A DNA stretch of 46,751 nucleotides, from contig CACAYQ010000005.1 of assembly GCA_902536695.1 (NCBI GenBank), forward strand, positions 1-46,751, written 5' to 3'. The first letter of the stretch is position 1, and each line of letters opens with the position of its first letter. The notes under the pieces are model-generated. The model was given only the letters and a program-made list of their open reading frames with translations. It did not search any database and was not told the origin of the DNA. Below, piece by piece: positions 37,909-46,751 of the stretch. The translations under genes were made by a program, and so were the position numbers. The DNA comes from an uncultured Bacteroidota bacterium (GTDB lineage Bacteria > Bacteroidota > Bacteroidia > Flavobacteriales_D > Parvicellaceae).

Positions 37909-37935
37909 TTCAGTTTTGCTTATAACATAAAGGTA

Positions 37936-37966
37936 AAAAGGAGGACTTCTGTCCTCCTTTTTATTT
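37936..37966 (+). terminator. Rho-independent terminator of the proteorhodopsin gene
   Basis: AAAAGGAGGAC-TTCT-GTCCTCCTTTT 11-bp stem plus T-rich tail. Confidence 0.8.
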
Positions 37967-38482
37967 TTTGAATAATTGGTGTTTGCTGAAATCTTGAACC
38001 CATTCATCTAGTTTGCCAGGGTTGTATTCTTGACCCATAGCTTTAATAACTTCTTTTGGGAATACAATACCCTTTTTTGATGTAAAAGCAAACCGCACTA
38101 CAGAAGCCATATAGGTTTTATCATTTTTGACTGCTTTTTGAAAGAAGTAGAACCACTTTTCGTCATATCCTAACAGCTTTGTTTTCAGTTTAAATCGTTG
38201 AAAAATCCTTAATCGGTGACGATAATTATTATAAGTTCCTGTAATAGTCAATGACCACTTATTTTGTTTTAAGAATTGATTTATGTTCACATTAATAGAA
38301 TACCCAAATCTTCCTAGATCAAGAAGAGTTACATATCTACCGTTATTCAATTCCATAAACGGATCAATGTCTTGAGGTAACACCATTAAGTTGATGCTAT
38401 CTTCTCCTTGGTTGTGAAAATCTACCTTGGTTCTGAAACTGCGAGTTAAAATAACTCGAAATAATCTTACGTATGGATACAT
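37961..38482 (-). CDS. Acyl-CoA thioesterase-like (4HBT) protein
   Basis: MVLPQDIDPFMELNNGRYVTLLDLGRFGYSINVN resembles the hot-dog-fold thioesterase motif. Confidence 0.7.
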   Translation of the reverse strand: MYPYVRLFRVILTRSFRTKVDFHNQGEDSINLMVLPQDIDPFMELNNGRYVTLLDLGRFGYSINVNINQFLKQNKWSLTITGTYNNYRHRLRIFQRFKLKTKLLGYDEKWFYFFQKAVKNDKTYMASVVRFAFTSKKGIVFPKEVIKAMGQEYNPGKLDEWVQDFSKHQLFKK

Positions 38483-38484
38483 AA

Positions 38485-38898
38485 CTAAACGGAAACAAAT
38501 TCAGACTTTAATTTTACTATTTTTTGTAGAAACTCTTTGTTTTCTTTCCAGCTTTTTTCTTTGTTAAATTGAATGTGACTTCCTGCTCCATGAATGGTGA
38601 AAAAATCGCCATTAAAAACAGATAACCTAAAATAAGGTATCGTCCAGGCATGTGTATAGATTCCCTGATTGATGTGTACTATGATGCCATTTGGTCTCAA
38701 TTCGATGTTGGCATATTGAATTCCGCTTACTTTTAGTGCAAGATTTTCAATGTCCTCGCTAAAATTTTCTATGATCATCCTTCTAGATCCTATACCACCT
38801 AGTTTCAGTTTTTCAATCAAGCCAAATGGTTTCCCCATTTCAGCATTTATTTCCTTTTCTGTTTCCTTATTTTTATATGTAATGTTATACAGTCCCAT
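38485..38898 (-). CDS. Hypothetical protein
   Basis: 137 aa ORF between the thioesterase and photolyase-like genes; no family recognised. Confidence 0.45.
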   Translation of the reverse strand: MGLYNITYKNKETEKEINAEMGKPFGLIEKLKLGGIGSRRMIIENFSEDIENLALKVSGIQYANIELRPNGIIVHINQGIYTHAWTIPYFRLSVFNGDFFTIHGAGSHIQFNKEKSWKENKEFLQKIVKLKSEFVSV

Positions 38899-40371
38899 TT
38901 ATAGCTTATTTAAGTAATTATCTGCGGTTATAAGAAAGTTTTCTCTTTTGGTATTATCCATTTTATCAAAGCTGCTAATGAGCATACGCATTCTAGGATT
39001 CTTTAAGAAAAAGGATCGCTGCTTGTCCATGAAATTCCAAAACAGAGCATCCCAAACTTTACACCATTCTCCCTTTTTGTAATTACTCATTTTTAAAATA
39101 TAGTTGCTGCTGCTTATGTATGGTTTGGTAGACATTAGCCCTCCATCCGCGAATTGACTCATTCCGTACACATTAGGTACCATTACCCAGTCATAAGAAT
39201 CTATAAAAACCTCCATAAACCATTTATATACTTCATCAGGATCAAATTCACATAGGAGCATAAAATTCCCAATAATCATCAATCTTTCTATATGATTTGC
39301 ATAACTTGAAACTTTAATTTTATGTATGGTATCATCAACTGGCTCAATTCCTGTATTACCCTCGTAAAATGAATTTGGTATTTTTCTACTAAATCCCCAA
39401 AAATTAGTCGTTCTTTCTTGTGAGCCTTTTGCCACATATACACCTCTGATAAACTCTCTCCAACCAATAATTTGTCGGATGAAACCTTCACATGAATTAA
39501 TAGGTATATTTTTTTCACGGTAATATTTCATACTATGTTGAATAACATTTAGAGGATTTAATAATCCACAATTAATCAAGGGAGATAATAGACTATGATG
39601 AAGAACAGAGAATTCTTTGACTACTGCATCTTCGTAAGGTCCAAACTCTTTAAAACGTATGGCTAAAAATTGATTTAACCAGGCTTCTGCTTCCTCATGA
39701 CTAGTTGGATATCTTTTTTGCTCATTTATGATTCCAAAATTGGTGTTAAAATGATTTTCTACGTAAATCGAAGCATTTTTAAATTCGGTATTTTTTTTGG
39801 GGTGTTGTATAGCAGGAGGAATTCTATCTTTTGGGTATTTCTCTCTATTTTGATCATCGTAAGTCCATTTGCCACCTTCCGGTTTGCCATCTTCATTTAA
39901 TAGGAGATTGAATTTTTGGCGTTGTGTTTTGTAAAACGAAGTTTGGAAAAATTTTTTCTTTTCTTTTTTAAAAAATACATTAAGTTCTTGCTGGTTTGCT
40001 AAAAATAAAGGATTATCAACCCTCACTAATTTTATTCCTTTTTTTACACAAGTTTCTTCAATTCTTTTTTGTAGCCAATTGTCTTCTGGATGATAACAAT
40101 GTAATGTACATTTTTCATCTACTTGTGTTTCTATAAAAGTTCTTATATCGGCATTTTTGTCAAAAGCATCAATATAGCTAACCCTAAAACCAATAGAGGA
40201 TAAATGCTTTTCATAATTTTTCATCGTTGCCCTATGAAAGTGTATCTTTTGCTTGTGAAAATTATATTGTCTAAAGAATAAATACTCTTCAATTAAATAG
40301 GTTTTATTCTCTTTCTTTAGAGAGGGGATTTTAAAAAGTTGATTTGGTAATATGATGTTGATTTCTTCCAT
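38899..40371 (-). CDS. Cryptochrome/photolyase family protein (deoxyribodipyrimidine photolyase-related, PhrB/FeS-BCP clade)
   Basis: INIILPNQLFKIPSL, FHRATMKNYEKHL, GWREFIRGVYV, VMVPNVYGMSQFADGGLMSTKPYISSSNYI. Confidence 0.88.
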   Translation of the reverse strand: MEEINIILPNQLFKIPSLKKENKTYLIEEYLFFRQYNFHKQKIHFHRATMKNYEKHLSSIGFRVSYIDAFDKNADIRTFIETQVDEKCTLHCYHPEDNWLQKRIEETCVKKGIKLVRVDNPLFLANQQELNVFFKKEKKKFFQTSFYKTQRQKFNLLLNEDGKPEGGKWTYDDQNREKYPKDRIPPAIQHPKKNTEFKNASIYVENHFNTNFGIINEQKRYPTSHEEAEAWLNQFLAIRFKEFGPYEDAVVKEFSVLHHSLLSPLINCGLLNPLNVIQHSMKYYREKNIPINSCEGFIRQIIGWREFIRGVYVAKGSQERTTNFWGFSRKIPNSFYEGNTGIEPVDDTIHKIKVSSYANHIERLMIIGNFMLLCEFDPDEVYKWFMEVFIDSYDWVMVPNVYGMSQFADGGLMSTKPYISSSNYILKMSNYKKGEWCKVWDALFWNFMDKQRSFFLKNPRMRMLISSFDKMDNTKRENFLITADNYLNKL

Positions 40372-41100
40372 TTAGTATTTTATGTTAAACGGTATTTTTA
40401 ATGTGTCTTTTCCTATTTCTTGTGTAATCTGTCTTTTCCCGCTCATTTCCCAACGCATTGCGCTCAATGACAGCACCACTGCATCAATAATATCATCCAT
40501 TTTTGCTCTGTCTGATTTGCATTCTTTTGCAAAATCTTTAATTTCTTTAAATGATATATTAATGTAATTATTGATAATTCTTATGCGCTCTTCCATTCCC
40601 AACAGTGTTTTTTTAGAGTGATGTAAGGGACTGTTGTTTAACAGCTCAAAACAAAGTTCAGGATGAGATTCACTCATTTTCTTTTGATATAAATGGCTTT
40701 GAGATAAAAATTGATTTACTTCTTTAATTTTATGACCGATATTCCAAGCCTGTATAGATATCCCTTTTCCAGAAATAGATTTGTTAATTTGATTTCCTAG
40801 TTGATATGTGGGAGCTTCCAGCGCTTCCCTAATTGGAGGTGTAAAAACACTACTTTTCCTTTTTTTTGATAATAACTTTCTAAGTTTAAAATCAACTGTT
40901 CTTGTATTAAATTGATCACCTAGTCCTATGGGTATATCAATGAAAATTAGTTTACTATTAAGGTTTTTGACCTCATTGATGTGTTTAATAAGTTTTAGCG
41001 AAATTGCTTCATTTTTGAGCTGAGCACATATCCAGCCATACTTACATCCATCAATTCCTAAATACATTTTGTTTAATAATAAAACACCAAAGTTAAACAA
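40372..41100 (-). CDS. DUF429 family protein (predicted RNase H-fold nuclease)
   Basis: YLGIDGCKYGWICAQL, IFIDIPIGLGD, SVFTPPIREAL, DDIIDAVVLSLSA. Confidence 0.8.
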   Translation of the reverse strand: MFNFGVLLLNKMYLGIDGCKYGWICAQLKNEAISLKLIKHINEVKNLNSKLIFIDIPIGLGDQFNTRTVDFKLRKLLSKKRKSSVFTPPIREALEAPTYQLGNQINKSISGKGISIQAWNIGHKIKEVNQFLSQSHLYQKKMSESHPELCFELLNNSPLHHSKKTLLGMEERIRIINNYINISFKEIKDFAKECKSDRAKMDDIIDAVVLSLSAMRWEMSGKRQITQEIGKDTLKIPFNIKY

Positions 41101-41119
41101 AAGACAAAATTGATTACAT

Positions 41120-41743
41120 TTGTTTAATCACAAAGACATGAAAACGATAGTCATTTTTTTAATTATTGGACTCACCCTGCTTGTTAGCTGGCAGTTGTAT
41201 GGCGCATATGTCACTAATAAATCCCCTAAAATGGAACCGGAACTAATTGGGGTAAAAAAAGGAATTATTTTCAAAAAATATTTGAATTATCAAAAAGCAT
41301 CAGTCTCCATAGATCATATGTCCTCATCTAATGGAAAGTTTAGCATATTAGCAGATTATATATTTGGTGGTAATCAAGATGAAGTGCAAATTTCCATGAC
41401 ATCGCCTGTAGTTTATCAAATGGACACTTTATCCACATTTTCTTTTATCATGCCTGAAAGCTGGCTTGGAAAAGAATTGCCAAAGCCAAATAATGACAAT
41501 ATCTTTTTTGATGTCGTGAAAAATCAATATGTTGCTGTTTTAGAATTTGGAGGATATGCCAAGCAAGAAATTTGTGAAAGGAAGCATAAAGAAATGAGTC
41601 AAGTTTTACAAAATCTAGGTATCAAGATTAACAATAATTATTCTGTGGCGGTTTATCAGGCGCCATATCAAGTGCTAAATAGAAAAAATGAAATATGGAT
41701 TGAATTAAATGAAAGTCAAATCAAACAACTTTTTCCTAATTAG
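41120..41743 (+). CDS. SOUL heme-binding family protein
   Basis: LADYIFGGNQDEVQISMTSPVVYQ, FIMPESW, VAVYQAPYQVLNRKNEIWIEL. Confidence 0.8.
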   Translation: MFNHKDMKTIVIFLIIGLTLLVSWQLYGAYVTNKSPKMEPELIGVKKGIIFKKYLNYQKASVSIDHMSSSNGKFSILADYIFGGNQDEVQISMTSPVVYQMDTLSTFSFIMPESWLGKELPKPNNDNIFFDVVKNQYVAVLEFGGYAKQEICERKHKEMSQVLQNLGIKINNNYSVAVYQAPYQVLNRKNEIWIELNESQIKQLFPN

Positions 41744-42746
41744 TTTTTTCATCTTCTACCTTAACTTTCATTCTCTCGTAAAAGTTTTGTCTTATGTTCA
41801 ACCAAAAAAGGTTATAATCGGCAATATGATAATCATTCCTTTCAAATATTTTCTGCATAGGAAAACTTTCAAATGTTACCCATAGTAAACCTTGGTGAAC
41901 AACAGCACTTAGAGATTTGGGATGTTTTATTTTAAAATTGCGAAATAATATACCTTCATGTGAATTATACAAACTTGCTGCTCCATTTCTTCGCCAATTG
42001 ACGGGATTTGTGACGGCAATTTTATCACTGTATTTGTAGCTAGGATAAAACCCATGGGAGAACGTCCTCCAGCTTAAAAAACAATGTCTATCTAGAGGGT
42101 CATCGCAGGCTGGATAATCTTTAATTAAACTGTGTACTGGCATTCCAATCAGATAGGCCAATTCTACTTTTTGCAAGATAGAGTCATTTTCAAGAAGAAA
42201 GTCTGTAAATAGTTTTTCAGCGTGATTTGTCCCCTGGCTATGTGCAGCAATTACAATTCGATTTCCATTATTAAAGTGATTTAAGTAATATTTGAAAGCA
42301 TTCTCAATGTCTTTGTATGCTACGTCAAATGCTTTTAAGCCATTGTTGTTATCCTTGTAACCATGTATATGTATTTGTCTATATACGGGTGCATATATAT
42401 TTGCTAGTCCACAAAAAACATTAGCTTGGAATTTTATTGTTGAATTATGTGTTTTTCTATTGATTTTTTTATTGTTTATATCGGCATTCCATTGATCCCC
42501 CTTGAGATAGGTGGTTGGGTGTATGAAAAACACATCTATGGAATCTAAACATAAGGAATCCTCCAACAAGTTCTTGGGAAGTAAGTCGGAATTGTCAAAT
42601 TTTAGTGGATGTGCAATCCATTGGTCAAGTGTGGTGTAATCTGGAACTAACTTAGGAATTTCTTCTTCAAAACGATGAATAGGTATGGGGCTAACACATG
42701 ACCATAAAAGAGAACTTACCAATGTTAAACAGAGTAATTTTTTCAT
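41736..42746 (-). CDS. DUF3089 family lipoprotein (alpha/beta-hydrolase-like)
   Basis: DVFFIHPTTYLKGDQWNADI, IVIAAHSQGTNHAEKL, Ser nucleophile in HSQG. Confidence 0.82.
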   Translation of the reverse strand: MKKLLCLTLVSSLLWSCVSPIPIHRFEEEIPKLVPDYTTLDQWIAHPLKFDNSDLLPKNLLEDSLCLDSIDVFFIHPTTYLKGDQWNADINNKKINRKTHNSTIKFQANVFCGLANIYAPVYRQIHIHGYKDNNNGLKAFDVAYKDIENAFKYYLNHFNNGNRIVIAAHSQGTNHAEKLFTDFLLENDSILQKVELAYLIGMPVHSLIKDYPACDDPLDRHCFLSWRTFSHGFYPSYKYSDKIAVTNPVNWRRNGAASLYNSHEGILFRNFKIKHPKSLSAVVHQGLLWVTFESFPMQKIFERNDYHIADYNLFWLNIRQNFYERMKVKVEDEKTN

Positions 42747-42805
42747 GCCACTAAAGTATTATTTTATACTTTCATCTAAGATCATCTTATAATTCATTTG
42801 TTAAC

Positions 42806-43906
42806 ATGAATATTGGTATAAATGCTAGGCATTTAATTGAGCATAAACTGGAAGGAATTGGTTGGTATAGTTTTGAAATACTAAATCGAATGGTACAACT
42901 TAGGCCTGATGATCATTTTTATTTTTACTACGATCGAAAAATAAAGCCATTAGTTGAAGGTAAAAATATTACTAATGTTATTGTTTATCCATCCGCTAGA
43001 AGTCCTCATTTATTTCGCTTTTGGTTTGATGTAAGACTACCCAGATTATTCAAAAAAAATAAAATCGATTTTTTCTTTTCACCTGATGGTTTCATCAGCT
43101 TAGCGACATCAATTCCACAAATCGCGGTAATTCACGATTTAAATTTTGAACATCATCCAAACGATGTCCCTAAACATATTTTGAAGTATTATAAAAAGTA
43201 CATGCCATTATTTGCAAAAAGAGCTAAAAAGATTGTAACTGTTTCTGATTACTCTAAGAAGGATATTTGTGGAACCTATAAAGTGGATCAATCCAAAGTT
43301 AGTGTGATTTATAATGGAGGGAATTCCATTTATAAACCACTTGAAGATAATCATAAAAAACAGTTTAAGAGAGAACAAAATCAAAAGAGACCCTATTTTG
43401 TGTATGTGGGCTCATTACATAAAAGAAAAAATATTCAGAGAATGTTTGAAGCTTTTAATGACTTCAATAAAGTTGGAAAATTTGATCTTATTGTAATAGG
43501 TGAACCGATGTGGGGTAAAGAATTTCAAAGAACTCAAATTTCATCACATATAAAAATTCTGGGACGGAAGTCAGGAATTGATCTTAGCAGATGGGTGGCT
43601 TCTAGCGAGGCGTTAATATACGTTTCTTACTTTGAAGGATTTGGGCTCCCCGTATTAGAAGGAATGATGGCCGGAGTACCTGTAATTACTAGTGACATAA
43701 CAAGTATTCCCGAAGTAGGAGGTGAAGCGGTTGTGTATGTGGACCCATTTAATGTAAAATCTATATCAAATGGCATGTCAATTGCAATAGAAAAATGTGA
43801 CATATATGCTAAATTAGGCCCAATTCAAGCGGCTAAGTTCAGTTGGGATAAAGCAGCTGATGAATTAAATCATATTTTTAACCACGATATTATAGATCTT
43901 GATTGA
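42806..43906 (+). CDS. Glycosyltransferase family 4 (GT-B)
   Basis: MNIGINARHLIEHKLEGIGWYSFEIL, IVTVSDYSKKDI, FVYVGSLHKRKNIQRMFEAF, YFEGFGLPVLEGMMAGVPVITSDITSIPEVGGEAVVYVDP. Confidence 0.93.
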   Translation: MNIGINARHLIEHKLEGIGWYSFEILNRMVQLRPDDHFYFYYDRKIKPLVEGKNITNVIVYPSARSPHLFRFWFDVRLPRLFKKNKIDFFFSPDGFISLATSIPQIAVIHDLNFEHHPNDVPKHILKYYKKYMPLFAKRAKKIVTVSDYSKKDICGTYKVDQSKVSVIYNGGNSIYKPLEDNHKKQFKREQNQKRPYFVYVGSLHKRKNIQRMFEAFNDFNKVGKFDLIVIGEPMWGKEFQRTQISSHIKILGRKSGIDLSRWVASSEALIYVSYFEGFGLPVLEGMMAGVPVITSDITSIPEVGGEAVVYVDPFNVKSISNGMSIAIEKCDIYAKLGPIQAAKFSWDKAADELNHIFNHDIIDLD

Positions 43907-45864
43907 TGCTATCTACTTTAAAAAGTAACATATTACTAATTGGCTTTTTATTTATTCTAATGGTCACTTTAGGGGTCTATTCGAATCATTTTCATAATCC
44001 ATTCTTTTTTGATGATTCTCATACCATAGTCAATAATAGCGCTATTACAAGTTTAGAAAACTGGACTGATTTTTTTTCTAATCCAGAAACGTTCAGTTCG
44101 CTTCCAGCCAATAGAGCATACAGACCAATGGTTACTTTTTTAAATGCTGTGGATTATTACCTTTCGGGAGAATTAAATTCGACTACTTTTCATATTCATA
44201 TTTTTTTCTGGTATGCAGTTACTGTGTTGTTGTTTTTAATTTTAATGGTTCATTTATCAAAAAAAGCAAACCTTTTACTTGATTTTAAGGGAAAAGTTTT
44301 CATTCTACTAACGTCCTTATTTTTTGCTACGCACACAATTAATGCGGAAACCATAAATTATATCTGTGCTAGATCAGATTCCTTTTCTACTTTATTTGTT
44401 ATAGTTTCTCTTTTGTTATTTATTAACCAAAAGACAAGAAAATATTATCTCTATTTACCCTCATTTCTAATAGGTATTTGGACTAAACAGACTGCTGTCA
44501 TGTTTATCCCCATTCTGTTTTTTTACATCATTCTATTTGATTCAAACACCCATTATAAATTGGTGAAGAGTTCCATTTCTAGATGGATTGCTTCTGTAAT
44601 TAAGATTATGTGGGTCCCCACAATATTTGGAGCAGCTATTTTTCTTGTAAATCAGCTTTACTTGACCCCAAGTTCAACGGTTTCATCTAACTTTACCGTA
44701 ACTAAGTTTGAGTATATCTCCACACAGCTATATGTTATTTTACATTACCTAGGAAACTTTATTCTTCCAACAAGCTTAAGCGCAGATCCAGATATCGAAA
44801 TTATAACTCCGTGGTATGATAAGCGAATTTTAATGGGTCTGCTCTTGATTTTAATGCTCATATATACGGCTTTTAAATGTGCCAAAAATGAAAAAACTAG
44901 GCCCATATCTTTTGGAATAGCCTGGTTTTTTGTTGCGCTTTTACCCACTTCTCTTGTTCCGTTGTTTCAAATTGCAAATGACCATAGGATGTTTTTCCCC
45001 TTTATGGGCATGTTTATTGCCGTTGGATTTGCAGGATTCTATTATTATAATCTAATACAAAAACACATCTATAAAATGAGTTTTGTAATTATTGTTTTAT
45101 TGCTCATTTCATCCTATTCTTTTGGCACATATGAACGAAATAAAGTTTGGTCATCCACGGAATCATTATGGTATGATGTAACAATAAAGAGTCCAAATAA
45201 TGGTAGAGGCCTAATGAATTATGGCTTATCCTTGATGGCCAAGGGCGATTATGATAATGCGGAAGATTATTTTATTCAAGCACATGAGAAATCGCCTTAT
45301 TGGTATACGGTTAAAATAAATTTAGCCATCTTATACGGTGCTAAGGGGAACAAAAAAGAGGCTGAAAATTATTTTAATCAGGCTATTAATTTAAATTCTT
45401 CAGCTCCTGACCCAGAATATTATTACGCAAGATATCTGTTTAAAAATAACCAATATCAAAAGGCGTTGAGTTTAGTTAATAAAGCCTTATCAAAGAGTCC
45501 AAATCATTTGAGCAGCATTAGCTTAAAAGAGCTTATAGTTCCTTACACTCAATCAGAAAATGAGCAAGTGGAGGGTTTAATTACACAACTTTTAAATGAC
45601 CCTCAGAATGAAAATTTAATCTTAAATCTTACGGAGAAACTATATTTGTTGCAACGTTATGATGAAGCTATTTCATACTGTGAAAATGCAATTGATAAAA
45701 ACACAAAAAGTAAGTTTATCTACAATAATTTATGTGCATGTTACAATCAAAAAGGAGAGTGGTTAAAAGCAAAAAGTGCTTGTGAAAAAGCCCTGATTTT
45801 GGATCCCGATTTTCAATTAGCCAAAAATAATCTAAATTGGGCCCTAGGTGGATTAAATAAATAA
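43903..45864 (+). CDS. Multi-TM TPR protein (TMTC/DUF1736-like, O-GlcNAc-transferase-like topology)
   Basis: N-terminal polytopic domain (FFFDDSHTIVNNSAI, RAYRPMVTFLNAVDYYLSG, NYICARSDSFSTLF) and C-terminal TPRs. Overlaps the preceding gene by 4 nt. Confidence 0.85.
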   Translation: MMLSTLKSNILLIGFLFILMVTLGVYSNHFHNPFFFDDSHTIVNNSAITSLENWTDFFSNPETFSSLPANRAYRPMVTFLNAVDYYLSGELNSTTFHIHIFFWYAVTVLLFLILMVHLSKKANLLLDFKGKVFILLTSLFFATHTINAETINYICARSDSFSTLFVIVSLLLFINQKTRKYYLYLPSFLIGIWTKQTAVMFIPILFFYIILFDSNTHYKLVKSSISRWIASVIKIMWVPTIFGAAIFLVNQLYLTPSSTVSSNFTVTKFEYISTQLYVILHYLGNFILPTSLSADPDIEIITPWYDKRILMGLLLILMLIYTAFKCAKNEKTRPISFGIAWFFVALLPTSLVPLFQIANDHRMFFPFMGMFIAVGFAGFYYYNLIQKHIYKMSFVIIVLLLISSYSFGTYERNKVWSSTESLWYDVTIKSPNNGRGLMNYGLSLMAKGDYDNAEDYFIQAHEKSPYWYTVKINLAILYGAKGNKKEAENYFNQAINLNSSAPDPEYYYARYLFKNNQYQKALSLVNKALSKSPNHLSSISLKELIVPYTQSENEQVEGLITQLLNDPQNENLILNLTEKLYLLQRYDEAISYCENAIDKNTKSKFIYNNLCACYNQKGEWLKAKSACEKALILDPDFQLAKNNLNWALGGLNK

Positions 45865-45868
45865 ATGC

Positions 45869-46751
45869 ATGTTAAATGACAAAACCATAGCAGTTGTGAT
45901 ACCTTCCTACAACGAGTCAACTCAAATCGAAATGGTATTAGACAGTATGCCTGATTTTGTAGATCGTATTGTAGTCGTTGATGATTGTTCTAAAGACGAT
46001 ACGCTAAATAAAGTGAAAGCTTATTTGGATAACGATAGTAATAAAAGTGATCTGCAATTAAAATCTATTTTTCTTGAACTGCCAGAGCCCACTCCTTACA
46101 ATAGAGCAGATATTGAGTTTATTCAAAGAGTTCAGTCCGAAAAAGAACTTTTTACTCTACAAAAAATTCATAATAAAAATCAAGAAAGTGAAAAAATTAT
46201 TTTGATTGAGCATACTCAAAATGGAGGAGTTGGGGCAGCCATTGCATCAGGATATAAATGGTGCAAAGATCATGACATAGATTGTGTAGCTGTAATGGCG
46301 GGTGATGGTCAGATGGATCCTGATGAATTACTATCTATTTGCAGCCCTGTAGTAAATGAAAATATAGATTATGTGAAAGGCAATAGACTGCAACACAAAT
46401 CCGCATGGGTAATCATACCAAAAGTTCGATTTCTTGGAAATTCTATACTAAGTATATTAACGAAAATTTCATCGGGTTATTGGCACGTCTCAGATACTCA
46501 AACGGGTTATACAGCTATTTCAAAACATGCTATTAACGCCATACCGTTATATAAAATTTATAAAAGATATGGAATGCCAAATGATATGTTAATTAAGCTA
46601 AATATTGCCTTTTGTACAATAAGAGAAGTAAAAATTAAACCTGTTTATGGAGTGGGTGAAAAGTCTAAATTAAAAGTGCTTAAAGTAAGTTTCCCAATTT
46701 TGTTTCTACTCATCAAAGGCTTTGTTAAAAGGTTGTGGACGAAATATCTGT
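45869..46751 (+). CDS. Family 2 glycosyltransferase (dolichol-P-mannose synthase-like), 3' end outside window
   Basis: MLNDKTIAVVIPSYNESTQIEMVLDSMPDFVDRIVVVDDCSKDDT, NGGVGAAIASGYKWC, MAGDGQMDPDEL; no stop within the window, so absent from the ORF track. Confidence 0.9.
   Translation, partial: MLNDKTIAVVIPSYNESTQIEMVLDSMPDFVDRIVVVDDCSKDDTLNKVKAYLDNDSNKSDLQLKSIFLELPEPTPYNRADIEFIQRVQSEKELFTLQKIHNKNQESEKIILIEHTQNGGVGAAIASGYKWCKDHDIDCVAVMAGDGQMDPDELLSICSPVVNENIDYVKGNRLQHKSAWVIIPKVRFLGNSILSILTKISSGYWHVSDTQTGYTAISKHAINAIPLYKIYKRYGMPNDMLIKLNIAFCTIREVKIKPVYGVGEKSKLKVLKVSFPILFLLIKGFVKRLWTKYL

Overview
The window is a Bacteroidota (Flavobacteriia-like) chromosomal segment. This is inferred from protein families, A/T-rich composition and TAnnTTTG-type promoters. 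The backbone contains: the C-terminal part of a membrane pyrophosphatase; coaX and an envelope gene run including a LptC-like lipoprotein and a CNNM/CBS protein; an FtsX-type permease and dprA; rimP-nusA-infB; an aromatic-compound catabolism cluster (hmgA-hpd-TDO-paaABC, minus strand); a TrmH-family methyltransferase, mutS, tRNA-Gly(GCC) and tRNA-Leu(TAA); a proteorhodopsin followed by a photolyase/cryptochrome-like gene; and a glycosyltransferase/TPR cluster. The main accessory feature is a ~9.7 kb integrative element (about 25,546-35,292) inserted at the 3' end of tRNA-Leu. It is bounded by a 15-bp exact direct repeat (20 bp with one mismatch), has a tyrosine recombinase at its right end, an HTH excisionase-like gene at its left end, and an identical 20-bp repeated motif just inside both ends. 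Its cargo is a set of mostly unrecognised envelope proteins linked by shared terminal modules: a SHOCT-like N-terminus in two genes, a SPOR-like C-terminus in two, and a new-looking six-cysteine C-terminal module in two. Together these form a chain of four genes and are the best candidate for an undescribed system. Other signals are a terminator-like bistable hairpin directly abutting the rimP start codon, a degenerate second att/terminator copy that suggests an older integration at the same tRNA, an 18-bp perfect palindrome upstream of the aromatic operon, and a photolyase-family protein that seems to lack part of its Fe-S ligand set. All calls are by reading; no database search was run.
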